The position numbers and the translations under genes are program-made. This document shows positions 15,315-23,940 of a stretch of DNA of 30,797 nt, piece after piece; positions within the stretch are counted from its first letter, which is position 1; the number at the start of each line of letters is the position of its first letter. The notes under the pieces are model-generated. The model was not told where the DNA came from and ran no database searches. It was given only the letters and a program-made list of their open reading frames with translations. Location of the stretch: NCBI GenBank assembly GCA_020719045.1, contig DYQY01000006.1, forward strand, positions 1 through 30,797, given 5' to 3'. This stretch comes from Candidatus Termititenax sp. Lineage in GTDB: Bacteria > Margulisbacteria > Riflemargulisbacteria > GWF2-35-9 > DYQY01.

Positions 15315-17894
15315 ATGTTAAGATCCATGTTTGCAGGTCTAGCAGGTTTAAGTAATAATCAAACAGGGTTGGATGTTGTCGGTAACAATATCGCGAACGT
15401 TAATACCGTCGGATACAAAAGTTCAAAAATAGAATTCACGGAACTTCTAAACCAAACGATTAGAGGTGCTTCATCACCTCAAGAAGCTGGTGTTGGTGGT
15501 ACCAACCCTATTCAAGTCGGTCTTGGTGTTGGAACCTCTGCAATTTCAGTTTCCCATCAACAAGGAAACCTTCTTTCCACTGGTATCATGAGCGATTTGG
15601 CTCTACAAGGTAACGGTTTCTTTATCTTGGGTGATGGTGGATCACAAACCTTCTTTTCCAGAGCAGGTTCGTTCACCTTCGACGCTGACGGTTCACTTGT
15701 ACATTCAAGCGGCATGAAGGCTTATGGATGGATGGCAAACGCAAACGGTGTAATCGACAGAAATAGTAGTATTACAAACTTATCCATCCCAGTAGGACAA
15801 ACCATCAGTGCTAATGCCACTACAGGAATAACTTACGCTTATAACCTAGATTCTCGTGCTTACACTATTGGCACACCAGTACTTGCAAGTGGAAACTCTG
15901 CAAACATTGCTATAGTAAGTGGTAAATTTACTGGAAACGAGGATGATCCTGCAACGGTAGGGATAGAGCCAACCATTATTGACGTTAAAGGAACTCATAC
16001 AATTAATGTCTATGCTGAAACTCACAATGGAGTAAACACCTCTTTAAATGGAACTCAAACACTAGGTGATGACATTGGAGTACAAAGTGTAGTAAGTTTC
16101 CGAGTAGTTATAGATGGCCAAGAAAACACTATTAATTTATCCAACGGAACAAGTAGTACAGTAAACGAACTTGTTTCAGCCATTAACTCTCAGCTACCAG
16201 GAGTAACAGCAATTCTAAACGGCGGGAAAATAATGCTTACTAGAGATACTGCTGGTTTAAACAACCATATCTATGTTTATGATGACAATCTAGTAAATGA
16301 TACCTCATTCTTTGGCCTAAGTTCAACTGGTGGAAGCGGGGCTACAGTCACGCTAACCGAGGCAGATGACATCTGGGATTATCTAGTAGGTCAAGGTTAT
16401 GTTAACAGCTCTGGACAATCAATTGGAACAGACGCAAATATTGCGCTTTTAGACCTCTCTGTAGTTCCAAACGCATCTGGGATACCTGCAGCAACCTGGG
16501 ACTTTAGTGACCTCGAAGTTGCTGCAAGAACAATTCTTACTGAAGCAAAAAATGGACATATAAACTCCAGTAATGGTATTGCTGCAAAATGTTTTGGTTC
16601 AGGATCTGCTGAGTGGCTACCAGCCTCAAAAGCATTAGGAACAAAAGCAACACAAAAACTTACAACTGCACTTACTGGACTTGATATTACTAATGACCTT
16701 ATAGTAAGCCACAACGGAATAACCTCTACGTTTGAACCAGACGATACTGCAAACCCTGCAGCAAGAACACCGCTTGCAGCAACAGATACGATAGCAGACC
16801 TAATAAGAGAATTTAACCTTTGGTCTGAGTCAATAACAGCTGGAACAACGAATGACAAATTCTACATGGGGCTTAACCAAGAAGGTAAACTATTTGTTAC
16901 CTATGAAACAGCTGACAATGATACGCCTATATCAATTGATGATACTGCTGCAACTAATAACGGCATTGCAGACCTCTTTTTTGCAGGAGCAGGCGGAAAT
17001 GACTGGGGCGCAGAAATAACAGCTAATGCTGCTAATATTAACTTCAATAGACTATCCACTACTGCATACCTTGATCATACTTTTGCACGAGCTGACGGTG
17101 GCGGAACATATGTATTACCTATCGATTTTGACCCAACTGACACAAGAATTACCGGCATTGATGGTGTAACAATCACTGCTGACACCGCTGGTTTTAAAAC
17201 TGGTAGATTCATTATGCAAACAGTAGCTCCAACAGAGCATGTTACATCTACTACGGTCTATGACTCTTTAGGTAAGGAACGTACAATTACACTTACTCTT
17301 AGCAGAACCGATGACAATACTTGGAACTGGGATGCATCTGGGATTGAAGTAACAGGCTCTGGTTCATTAGTTTTTGATAACCTTGGGATTCTTCAACGAG
17401 GTGCAACTAGTGGAACAATAGCTGTTGGTAGTCAAGGTGGATCAAACTCTTTAACTATTGTTCCTGACTTTACATCAATTACTCAATACGCAGACTCATC
17501 AACCATGGTGCATTCTGCACAAGACGGTTATCCTAACGGCTCACTATCTTCCTACAGTATCAGTTCTGACGGAGTAATCATCGGCATCTATTCTAATGGT
17601 CTTAACCAAGACATAGCCCAAATTGGGGTTGCTACCTTCAATAACCCAACAGGTTTATTAAAAGGTTCCGATGGTATGTTTATTACCTCTAACAACTCAG
17701 GTGAGCCACAGATTGGTACAGCAAATACAGGTGGTCGTGGAACAATATCTGCTGGTACACTTGAGATGTCTAACGTAGATATTGCGGAAGAATTTGCTAA
17801 TATGATTATCTATCAAAGAGGGTTCCAAGCTAACTCAAAGATTATTACAACAGCGGACGAAATTTTGCAAACGCTAGTTAACATGAAGAGATAG
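15315..17894 (+). CDS. flgE: Flagellar hook protein FlgE
   Basis: An 859-residue hook protein, about twice the length of enteric FlgE. The N-terminus MLRSMFAGLAGLSNNQ with NNIANVNTVGYK is the rod/hook helical D0 signature. LALQGNGFFIL marks the next conserved segment. The C-terminus EMSNVDIAEEFANMIIYQRGFQANSKII is the matching D0 helix. The middle (about 150-720) is Thr-, Asn- and Asp-rich and forms the extra surface domains. FlgE makes the universal joint between rod and filament. AGGGGG seven bases upstream supports the ATG. No flbD follows it; motA starts 13 bases downstream. Confidence 0.95.
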   Translation: MLRSMFAGLAGLSNNQTGLDVVGNNIANVNTVGYKSSKIEFTELLNQTIRGASSPQEAGVGGTNPIQVGLGVGTSAISVSHQQGNLLSTGIMSDLALQGNGFFILGDGGSQTFFSRAGSFTFDADGSLVHSSGMKAYGWMANANGVIDRNSSITNLSIPVGQTISANATTGITYAYNLDSRAYTIGTPVLASGNSANIAIVSGKFTGNEDDPATVGIEPTIIDVKGTHTINVYAETHNGVNTSLNGTQTLGDDIGVQSVVSFRVVIDGQENTINLSNGTSSTVNELVSAINSQLPGVTAILNGGKIMLTRDTAGLNNHIYVYDDNLVNDTSFFGLSSTGGSGATVTLTEADDIWDYLVGQGYVNSSGQSIGTDANIALLDLSVVPNASGIPAATWDFSDLEVAARTILTEAKNGHINSSNGIAAKCFGSGSAEWLPASKALGTKATQKLTTALTGLDITNDLIVSHNGITSTFEPDDTANPAARTPLAATDTIADLIREFNLWSESITAGTTNDKFYMGLNQEGKLFVTYETADNDTPISIDDTAATNNGIADLFFAGAGGNDWGAEITANAANINFNRLSTTAYLDHTFARADGGGTYVLPIDFDPTDTRITGIDGVTITADTAGFKTGRFIMQTVAPTEHVTSTTVYDSLGKERTITLTLSRTDDNTWNWDASGIEVTGSGSLVFDNLGILQRGATSGTIAVGSQGGSNSLTIVPDFTSITQYADSSTMVHSAQDGYPNGSLSSYSISSDGVIIGIYSNGLNQDIAQIGVATFNNPTGLLKGSDGMFITSNNSGEPQIGTANTGGRGTISAGTLEMSNVDIAEEFANMIIYQRGFQANSKIITTADEILQTLVNMKR

Positions 17895-17907
17895 TTGAAG
17901 GATAGTC

Positions 17908-18669
17908 ATGGATAAAGCTACAGTATTAGGTATCGGTCTAGGGATATTCTTCATTGTCTTCGGAATGGGCGTCGACAAATTAGTGATGTTCGTGAATATC
18001 CCTTCTGCCCTTTTAACCTATGGCGGGGCTATCGGCTCACTATTTATCGGATTTTCCATGGAGCAAATAACCTCTAGCATGAAGGTTGCAAAAAAAGCAT
18101 TCAACACTCCATCTGAAGATTTAATGAGTATTTTAAACCAAATACTTGCTTTATCTGAAAAATCCAGAAGGGAAGGAATCTTAGCATTAGACAAAGAACT
18201 TAAAACTGTCAAAATTCCTTTCCTTGTTAAAGGTCTTCAGTTAGTTGTTGATGGTAGTGACGCTGAAACAGTTCAAGCAATACTTGAGATAGAAAGAGAC
18301 GCCATTGAGGAAAGGCATAAGATAGGTAAAGATATGTTTGATGCACTTGCAGCATACTGTCCAGCCTGGGGAATGATTGGTACTATTATTGGTCTTATCC
18401 AAATGTTATCTGCACTTAGTGACCCTTCCAGCCTTGGTCCTGCCATGGCGATTGCGCTTATTACAACGCTGTATGGTGCAGTTGCTGCTTTCTTCTTAGC
18501 AACTCCTATTGCCAATAAACTAAAAATTCGTTCTTCTGAAGAAATGTTTGCTAAAAATCTTATTATTGCTGGAATCATTGCTATTCAATCTGGTGATAAC
18601 CCAAGAACAATCAAAGAAAAGCTATCAGGTTATCTACCACCAATACTTAGAGAAAAGCTGACAAAATAA
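17908..18669 (+). CDS. motA: Flagellar motor stator protein MotA
   Basis: A 253-residue four-helix membrane protein. It has the cytoplasmic SRREGILALD segment with the charged residues that contact FliG, and the conserved Pro in CPAWGMIGTIIGLIQML (third helix). The YGAVAAFFLATPIANKL helix follows. With MotB it forms the ion channel that drives rotation. The stop codon shares one base with the motB start (TAATG), so translation is coupled. The sequence does not decide between proton and sodium use. Confidence 0.95.
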   Translation: MDKATVLGIGLGIFFIVFGMGVDKLVMFVNIPSALLTYGGAIGSLFIGFSMEQITSSMKVAKKAFNTPSEDLMSILNQILALSEKSRREGILALDKELKTVKIPFLVKGLQLVVDGSDAETVQAILEIERDAIEERHKIGKDMFDALAAYCPAWGMIGTIIGLIQMLSALSDPSSLGPAMAIALITTLYGAVAAFFLATPIANKLKIRSSEEMFAKNLIIAGIIAIQSGDNPRTIKEKLSGYLPPILREKLTK

Positions 18670-19421
18670 TGGGTAAGAAGCCTGAATCACCACCGCCTGG
18701 GTCGCCGGCATGGATGGCAACATTCAGTGACCTGATGACACAGATATTAGTATTCTTCGTTTTCCTTTTCTCAATGTCCTCAATAGATATTGTAAAAATG
18801 AGAACTGCACTTGTTTCATTTAGTGCTGCCTTCGGAGGATACTCAACTTTACAAAACACTGCCTTCCTGCCAAACCAAATGATGGTTCCATATCCTGAAA
18901 CATCGCTAGACAGAAATCCTGGCGCAAGTGGGGAAGAGGCTAGTGATGATAAACTAGCAGAAAAACTTAATGATATTATGTTTATTGTTAAAGCCAATAG
19001 TAATGACGACCCAATTCAAGGCAGATTTAATGATCAAGGAAACTTGGAGCTTACCATTAAAGACAAGCTACTTTTTAAATCAGGAGGAGCTGAGCTAACA
19101 CCAGAGTCTATTCCTATCTTAGAAGAAATCGGAAAAACAATTAGCGACATCGACAACAATATAATAATTGAAGGTCACACCGATGACTTGGCTCCAGGAG
19201 TCAATTCTGGATATCGTTCCAATTGGGAACTATCCTCTGCCAGAGCTCTTAATGTAGGACAAGTGTTTATCAAAAACTCCAAAATACGACCTAACAGAAT
19301 CTCTATTGCAGGATATGGAGAACATAAACCAATTGTTCCAAACAACTCTGAAAAAAACAGAGCAATCAATAGAAGAGTTTCAGTAATTATTGTCAAACGC
19401 AACTTGGATGAGTTATATTAA
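18669..19421 (+). CDS. motB: Flagellar motor stator protein MotB
   Basis: A 250-residue protein with one membrane helix. MATFSDLMTQILVFFVFLFS contains the ion-binding Asp (D21) at the cytoplasmic start of the helix. The C-terminal OmpA-like peptidoglycan-binding domain is clear (IIEGHTDD, then NWELSSARALNV, SIAGYGEHKPI and NRAINRRVSVII). It anchors the stator to the cell wall. It is translationally coupled to motA upstream; fliL starts four bases after its stop codon. Confidence 0.95.
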   Translation: MGKKPESPPPGSPAWMATFSDLMTQILVFFVFLFSMSSIDIVKMRTALVSFSAAFGGYSTLQNTAFLPNQMMVPYPETSLDRNPGASGEEASDDKLAEKLNDIMFIVKANSNDDPIQGRFNDQGNLELTIKDKLLFKSGGAELTPESIPILEEIGKTISDIDNNIIIEGHTDDLAPGVNSGYRSNWELSSARALNVGQVFIKNSKIRPNRISIAGYGEHKPIVPNNSEKNRAINRRVSVIIVKRNLDELY

Positions 19422-19425
19422 CATT

Positions 19426-19920
19426 ATGGCTGACAAGGGAAATACCACTGAAAATAAAAAAGAAACTGAAGAGAATCCACAACCCAAAAAACCTTCAAAA
19501 AAAATTATCATAATCATTGTAGCTGCTGTTGTGGTTCTAGTATTACTAATAGCTACTATTGTCACTGCGGTTATACTATCTAACAAAACAGAAAAAATAG
19601 ATGTACAAAAAGAAGAAATGCTCTATCTCGTCCCTATGAGGGAATTTCTTGTTAACTTGATTGACTACGGAGGTAGAAGATTCCTAAAAACCACTATTAA
19701 TCTGGAAGTTGATAACGAAGCCGTTATCAAAGAGATAACTGACAAAGAAACTATTCTTAGAAACTACATTATTAACATTCTCTCAAGTAAAACATTTAAT
19801 GACATAAAAGATATTGAAGGTAAAACTGAGCTAAGAAAAGCTATTATTTCTAAATGTAATTTAATATTAAAAACTGGTAAAGTATTGAATGTCTATTTTA
19901 ACGAGTTTATTATACAATAA
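19426..19920 (+). CDS. fliL: Flagellar basal body protein FliL
   Basis: A 164-residue protein with a charged cytoplasmic N-terminus, one membrane helix (IIIIIVAAVVVLVLLIATI) and a periplasmic domain with MREFLVNLIDYGGRRFLKTTINLEV, typical of FliL. FliL surrounds and stabilises the MotAB stator. I start it at the ATG at 19426, giving MADKGNTTEN. An upstream TTG at 19390 or ATG at 19408 would overlap motB and add residues not expected in the family. Downstream the usual fliM is missing and fliN follows after 24 bases. Confidence 0.9.
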   Translation: MADKGNTTENKKETEENPQPKKPSKKIIIIIVAAVVVLVLLIATIVTAVILSNKTEKIDVQKEEMLYLVPMREFLVNLIDYGGRRFLKTTINLEVDNEAVIKEITDKETILRNYIINILSSKTFNDIKDIEGKTELRKAIISKCNLILKTGKVLNVYFNEFIIQ

Positions 19921-19944
19921 AGATATATTATAAAAGGATAGAAA

Positions 19945-20331
19945 ATGGCAAAAGATCATAATGAACTAGATACACCAAACGACACATCTCTTCCGCCAGA
20001 TATTGAAGCAGAAGAAGGTAATGTATCTGAACCACAACTTAGAACGCTATCTAGTGATAATAAAAATAATATAACAAATGATATTAGCATTATCACAGAG
20101 ATTCCACTTGAACTTACTGTTGAGCTTGGAAGAACAAAAAAATCAATCAAAGATATTTTAAATTTCGGGATTGGAACCGTCGTTGAACTTGAAAAAATTG
20201 CTGGAGAACACGTAGACCTATTAGCAAACGGAAAGCTATTAGCTAAAGGCGAGGTTGTTGTAGTTGATGATAACTTTGCAATCAAAATAACAGAAATAAT
20301 TAACAACAAACAAAACACGAATAATGACTAA
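19945..20331 (+). CDS. fliN: Flagellar switch protein FliN
   Basis: A 128-residue protein. The first 45 residues are acidic and probably disordered. The rest is a SpoA-type C-ring domain: PLELTVELGRTKKSIKDIL, GTVVELEKIAGEHVDLLANGKLLAKGEVVVVDDNFAIKI. FliN forms the lower rim of the C-ring, where it helps switching and export. AAAGGA precedes the ATG. It overlaps fliO by eight bases. No FliM, its usual partner and neighbour, is encoded in the window. Confidence 0.93.
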   Translation: MAKDHNELDTPNDTSLPPDIEAEEGNVSEPQLRTLSSDNKNNITNDISIITEIPLELTVELGRTKKSIKDILNFGIGTVVELEKIAGEHVDLLANGKLLAKGEVVVVDDNFAIKITEIINNKQNTNND

Positions 20332-20773
20332 CGACATCCTTTCTTGGTACCCAACAGATAGCTCAATAATAACTAGTGACCTAAATCAAGTTGGGTCTGG
20401 CATCGGCTCAATCAATATTTTAAATTTCATTTTGTCGCTAATATTTGTTTTACTAGTCATTTACGGAATATACTTTTTGCTTCAAATGCTTAATAAAAAC
20501 AAAAGTAAGTCTCAAGAACATTTACTCAAAAAAATAATTATTTCACCAACCCTAACTATTGATTTTATTCAAATCAATAAACGCCTATATATTCTAGCTA
20601 ATAACCAAAACTCTATTGAACTACTTGATGTAATTAAGCAAGAAAAAGAAATCCTAGAAATACTCGGGGAAAACTCTGAAAACCTTGATAAACAAACAAT
20701 AAACGAAAGATTTGAAAATGCCCTAAAAACAATCTTAAAGAAAACAGATGAAATAGAGAAAATTAAAAAATGA
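20324..20773 (+). CDS. fliO: Flagellar export protein FliO
   Basis: A 149-residue protein with an N-terminal periplasmic stretch, one membrane helix (NFILSLIFVLLVIYGIYFLLQML) and a small cytoplasmic domain. The latter has the FliO pattern IDFIQINKRLYILANNQNSIELLDVI. FliO helps assemble the FliP ring of the export gate. The family is poorly conserved; the call leans on topology and on the position between fliN and fliP, both of which it overlaps. Confidence 0.8.
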   Translation: MTNDILSWYPTDSSIITSDLNQVGSGIGSINILNFILSLIFVLLVIYGIYFLLQMLNKNKSKSQEHLLKKIIISPTLTIDFIQINKRLYILANNQNSIELLDVIKQEKEILEILGENSENLDKQTINERFENALKTILKKTDEIEKIKK

Positions 20774-21447
20774 TCTCCATACCTCAAGTATCACTAGCAG
20801 TAACCCAGTCTACAAACCCAAGCACATTAAACTCAGCACTACAGATGTTAATAATCCTAACAGTGCTAACTCTGGCACCGTCTATTGTTATATTATTTAC
20901 CTCTTTCACTAGAATAATTATTGTATTAGGATTTGTTAGAAGTGCTCTTGGCACACAACAAACACCACCTACACAAATACTTGTTGGGATAGCTCTTTTT
21001 CTTACTTTCTTAATTATGACCCCTGTGATGGAAAAATCATATGCAGAAGGAATAAAACCATATACCGACGGCAAAATATCTCAAGAAATTGCTATTAAAA
21101 AAAGCATGGATCCAATAAGAGAGTTTATGTTTAAACAAACACGGAAGAAAGACCTACTACTATTCGTTAGATATGCCAAAATTCAACCACAAAGTAAAGA
21201 AGATATCCCTACTCATATACTGGTTGCTTCATTTGTAATATCGGAACTAACAACAGCATTCCAAATGGGGTTTGTCCTATTTATACCATTTCTAATAATA
21301 GATATTGTTATAGCAACAATCCTGATGGCGATGGGTATGATGATGCTGCCGCCTGTCATGATTTCTATGCCCTTTAAAATATTATTGTTTCTATTAGTCG
21401 ATGGCTGGAACTTGATTGTCCGCTCTCTGCTTCTGAGCTTTAATTAA
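20770..21447 (+). CDS. fliP: Flagellar export gate protein FliP
   Basis: A 225-residue membrane protein with the FliP signatures LAPSIVILFTSFTRIIIVLGFVRSALG (first half shown by TSFTRIIIVL), QTPPTQILVGIALFLTFLIM, VASFVISELTTAFQMGF and MGMMMLPPVMISMPFKILLF. FliP forms the pentameric core of the export gate with FliQ and FliR. The ATG overlaps the fliO stop by four bases. The N-terminus is short compared with enteric FliP and has no clear cleavable signal peptide. Confidence 0.95.
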   Translation: MISIPQVSLAVTQSTNPSTLNSALQMLIILTVLTLAPSIVILFTSFTRIIIVLGFVRSALGTQQTPPTQILVGIALFLTFLIMTPVMEKSYAEGIKPYTDGKISQEIAIKKSMDPIREFMFKQTRKKDLLLFVRYAKIQPQSKEDIPTHILVASFVISELTTAFQMGFVLFIPFLIIDIVIATILMAMGMMMLPPVMISMPFKILLFLLVDGWNLIVRSLLLSFN

Positions 21448-21449
21448 TC

Positions 21450-21719
21450 ATGGGTGAATCATTTATCATAAGTTTAGGTAGACAGGCAATATGGATAATC
21501 GTCCTTGTTTCTGGACCTGTCCTTATTGTTACACTTGTACTTGGCATTGTTATATCTATCATTCAAGCAGTAACTCAGATCCAAGACATGACGCTTACCT
21601 TTGTTCCTAAATTCTTTGCTGTACTGCTACTATTAGTCCTCATTGGCGGATCAATGCTAAGTACATTACAAGGATTTACAATTTATGTATTTTCTTCCAT
21701 CGCTATGTTTGCACGATGA
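21450..21719 (+). CDS. fliQ: Flagellar export gate protein FliQ
   Basis: An 89-residue protein of two membrane helices, with LVLGIVISIIQAVTQIQDMTL and FVPKF, the classic FliQ signature. It packs around FliP and FliR in the export gate. It starts two bases after the fliP stop, and fliR begins six bases after its own stop. Confidence 0.95.
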   Translation: MGESFIISLGRQAIWIIVLVSGPVLIVTLVLGIVISIIQAVTQIQDMTLTFVPKFFAVLLLLVLIGGSMLSTLQGFTIYVFSSIAMFAR

Positions 21720-21725
21720 TAAAAT

Positions 21726-22502
21726 ATGGAACAACTATTTGAACAATCCAAACTTATTCTTTTCCTGCTTATATTTGTAAGAGTTTCTGGAATATTTATA
21801 ACTGCACCAATATTTTCAACAAGAGTTATAACTGTTCATCTAAAAGTTCTCCTTTCCTTATACTTAAGCTATGTTGTTTTCCAATTTAGCGGAGTATCTC
21901 ATCATATTTACAGAGATATTCATCCTTTTATATTTTTGATTCTTGTTTTTGCTGAAGCAATTGTTGGAATACTTATCGGATTTATTGCTAACTTAGCTTT
22001 TAACATGATTCAGTTTGGCGGACGACTACTAGACATACTAATGGGTATGCATATTGCCAGCATACTTGACCCACTTTCACGTGAACAACAATCACTGCTT
22101 GGACAATTACAATACATCATTGTTATCCTCCTTTTTTTAAACATTGGTGGTCATCACTTGATACTAAATGCCTTAATGCAGAGTTTCGATATTCTACCTA
22201 TTGGAACAATTACCTTCACAACCACCTTTAGCGAAACATTCATGCGAGCAATAACCCAAACTTTTATTATTGGATTACAGTTTGCGGCGCCCATTATGGC
22301 CATCCTCTTTTTAATCGACTTTAGTCTTGGAGTAATTGCTAAAAGCGTACCACAAATGAACGTTTTCCTTACTGGCATGCCACTTAAGACTATGGCTGGT
22401 TTCTTGCTAATATTCTTACTATTCATCTTTTATGGTAGTTATTTTGCTTCTGTTCCAGAACTTATGTATGGGCACATCATTACCATACTTAGGGTGCTCT
22501 AA
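21726..22502 (+). CDS. fliR: Flagellar export gate protein FliR
   Basis: A 258-residue, multi-helix membrane protein. RVSGIFITAPIFSTRVI near the N-terminus, FAEAIVGILIGFIANLAFNM and GGRLLDILMGMHIASILDP are FliR signatures. One copy of FliR completes the FliP5-FliQ4-FliR1 gate. Its stop codon shares a base with the flhB start (TAATG). Confidence 0.95.
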   Translation: MEQLFEQSKLILFLLIFVRVSGIFITAPIFSTRVITVHLKVLLSLYLSYVVFQFSGVSHHIYRDIHPFIFLILVFAEAIVGILIGFIANLAFNMIQFGGRLLDILMGMHIASILDPLSREQQSLLGQLQYIIVILLFLNIGGHHLILNALMQSFDILPIGTITFTTTFSETFMRAITQTFIIGLQFAAPIMAILFLIDFSLGVIAKSVPQMNVFLTGMPLKTMAGFLLIFLLFIFYGSYFASVPELMYGHIITILRVL

Positions 22503-23566
22503 TGGCTGACCCATCCAAAACAGAAAAAGCCACCCCCCGGAGACGGCAAGAGGCAAGAAGTAAGGGTAATATTGCTAAGAGCCCAGAGGTAAGTACGGCA
22601 GTTACTCTGCTAGTTGCCATAATTATGCTAAAGGTTGGGGGCAAAACGCTCTATAATTACTTTGCAGGTTTTACAAAAAACTATTTCACTCATCTTTATG
22701 AAATAGAAGTAAACGCAGAATCAATATCCTCCATCGGGATGGAAATGCTCTTTCACCTACTTGTAATACTCGTACCTGTAATGATGATTTTCTTTGCAGT
22801 AACAATACTTAGCAACCTTCTTCAAGTAGGATTTATTATTACTTTTGAGCCAATTAAGCCAACACTAAGCAAACTTAGTGTTATTAAAGGAGTCCAGAAC
22901 CTTTTTTCAAAGAACGCTTTAGCTACACTTATAAAATCTATTGCAAAAGTCGCAGTAATTGGCTATCTTGCTTTCTCAACCATAAATGACAGCTTACCGT
23001 TGCTTGTTAACTTTTTCTTTCAAGGGATGGAAACAAACCTTATGGCTATATCTGGGATAGCGCTGAAAATATTAATAAAGCTAACTATAGCATTTATCGT
23101 TATTGCGATACTTGATTATTCGTTTCAAAGGTACAACAGAGAACAACAGTTGAAAATGAGCAAACAAGAAATCAAAGATGAATATAAACGTACAGAGGGT
23201 GACCCAATAGTAAAAAGCGCAATCCGCAGAAAACAAATGGAAATGGCTAGAAGAAGGATGATGTCAGAAGTACCAAAAGCTGATGTTGTTATTACAAACC
23301 CAGTACACTTAGCAGTTGCTATTAGCTATAATGCCAAAGAAATGAAAGCTCCAAAAGTTGTAGCTAAAGGTATGAACAAAATAGCTGAGAGAATCAAGGA
23401 AATTGCTAAAGAAAACAATATCCCTATCGTCGAAAACCCACCTGTAGCAAGAGCGTTATTTAAAGCCTGTGAGGTTGATAAGGATATACCTTCTGAACTG
23501 TACTCAACCGTCGCGGAAGTGCTGACTTATGTATACAAGATGAGTGGAAAAACGTTTGGGATTTAG
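22502..23566 (+). CDS. flhB: Flagellar export switch protein FlhB
   Basis: A 354-residue protein with the N-terminal DPSKTEKATPRRRQEARSKG, four membrane helices and a cytoplasmic domain. The self-cleavage motif reads NPVH (N266-H269), not the usual NPTH; the Asn-Pro bond and His are kept. FlhB sets substrate specificity of the export apparatus in response to FliK, the first gene of this operon. It is the last flagellar gene in the window. flhA, which normally follows, is replaced by a terminator and the CRISPR locus. Confidence 0.95.
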   Translation: MADPSKTEKATPRRRQEARSKGNIAKSPEVSTAVTLLVAIIMLKVGGKTLYNYFAGFTKNYFTHLYEIEVNAESISSIGMEMLFHLLVILVPVMMIFFAVTILSNLLQVGFIITFEPIKPTLSKLSVIKGVQNLFSKNALATLIKSIAKVAVIGYLAFSTINDSLPLLVNFFFQGMETNLMAISGIALKILIKLTIAFIVIAILDYSFQRYNREQQLKMSKQEIKDEYKRTEGDPIVKSAIRRKQMEMARRRMMSEVPKADVVITNPVHLAVAISYNAKEMKAPKVVAKGMNKIAERIKEIAKENNIPIVENPPVARALFKACEVDKDIPSELYSTVAEVLTYVYKMSGKTFGI

Positions 23567-23589
23567 GTTACTTTTTGATTTTTTTATCT

Positions 23590-23614
23590 AAAGAGGACTT
23601 TAAAATCCTTTTTT
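23590..23614 (+). terminator. Rho-independent terminator after flhB
   Basis: AAAGAGGA (23590-23597) pairs with TCCTTTTT (23606-23613) over eight positions, with one G-T wobble. The eight-base loop is closed by A-T. The 3' arm runs into a T tract ending at 23614. It starts 23 bases after the flhB stop and would end the flagellar transcript. Confidence 0.6.
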
Positions 23615-23843
23615 AACAAGGGGTTCCGCACCCCATATTAATCCCCTCGTCCCTGAACAAAACTCTCTCCCTAAAATTTGGGAAAATTTTTATCACCCTG
23701 TGAGGATTGCAATACTATCATCGATATAGTCCACACCAATAAATGATTGCAAAATTTCTATAATTTTAAGTCGTTCAAACAGTTGTTTAGGGACAATGCT
23801 TAGTTGCAATTTAATTGTAATAACAAAATTATATTATTCAGTT

Positions 23844-23862
23844 ATCTACTAATTTAGAACTT
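23844..23862 (-). ncRNA. Possible crRNA-handle-like element antisense to cas12a
   Basis: Read on the minus strand, this 19-base stretch (AAGTTCTAAATTAGTAGAT) matches the CRISPR handle AATTTCTACTGTTGTAGAT at 14 of 19 positions, without gaps. It keeps TCTA and TAGA, so four base pairs of the handle stem can form, but it loses the C-G pair that closes the loop. It points away from cas12a, and 15 bases separate it from the cas12a -35 box. It may be a chance match in AT-rich DNA. Confidence 0.2.
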
Positions 23863-23877
23863 TACCACAATGTAACA

Positions 23878-23906
23878 TTGATACAAAAAGGTATTTCAAG
23901 TATTCT
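23878..23906 (+). promoter_or_regulatory. Promoter of the cas12a operon
   Basis: TTGATA (23878-23883) and TATTCT (23901-23906) are five-of-six and four-of-six matches to sigma-70 boxes, with an ideal 17-base spacer. A start near 23913 would leave about 28 bases of leader, containing AAGGAG (23928-23933) seven bases before the ATG. All genes to cas2 could be read from it. Confidence 0.5.
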
Positions 23907-23940
23907 TAAAATATAACCATCGTTAACAAGGAGTCTAAAT

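Larger units (their letters stand above)
23567..23940. other. Intergenic region between flhB and cas12a
   Basis: These 374 bases hold no gene. From left to right I see: a terminator (23590-23614); a small GC stem GGGGT/ACCCC (23620-23634); three copies of the hexamer TTGCAA (23707, 23747, 23804), the first two in a GATTGCAA context 40 bases apart; an AAAATT/AATTTT inverted repeat (23751-23767); a near-palindrome TTGCAATT/AATTGTAA (23804-23820); the crRNA-handle-like element on the minus strand; and the cas12a promoter. Confidence 0.6.

Noticed and set aside
19390-19425. Longer FliL beginning with TTG at 19390 or ATG at 19408 inside motB.
   Set aside because: The extra residues come from the motB end in another frame and do not fit FliL; 19426 gives a typical N-terminus.
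23933-23940. GTCTAAA, the first seven bases of the CRISPR repeat, between the cas12a ribosome site and its ATG.
   Set aside because: Seven AT-rich bases are too short to separate from chance; a variant (TCTAAAG) also appears after flhB.
23567-23940. Searched for a tracrRNA or a second CRISPR array before cas12a.
   Set aside because: Cas12a needs no tracrRNA, and the TTGCAA hexamers are too short and unevenly spaced for an array.
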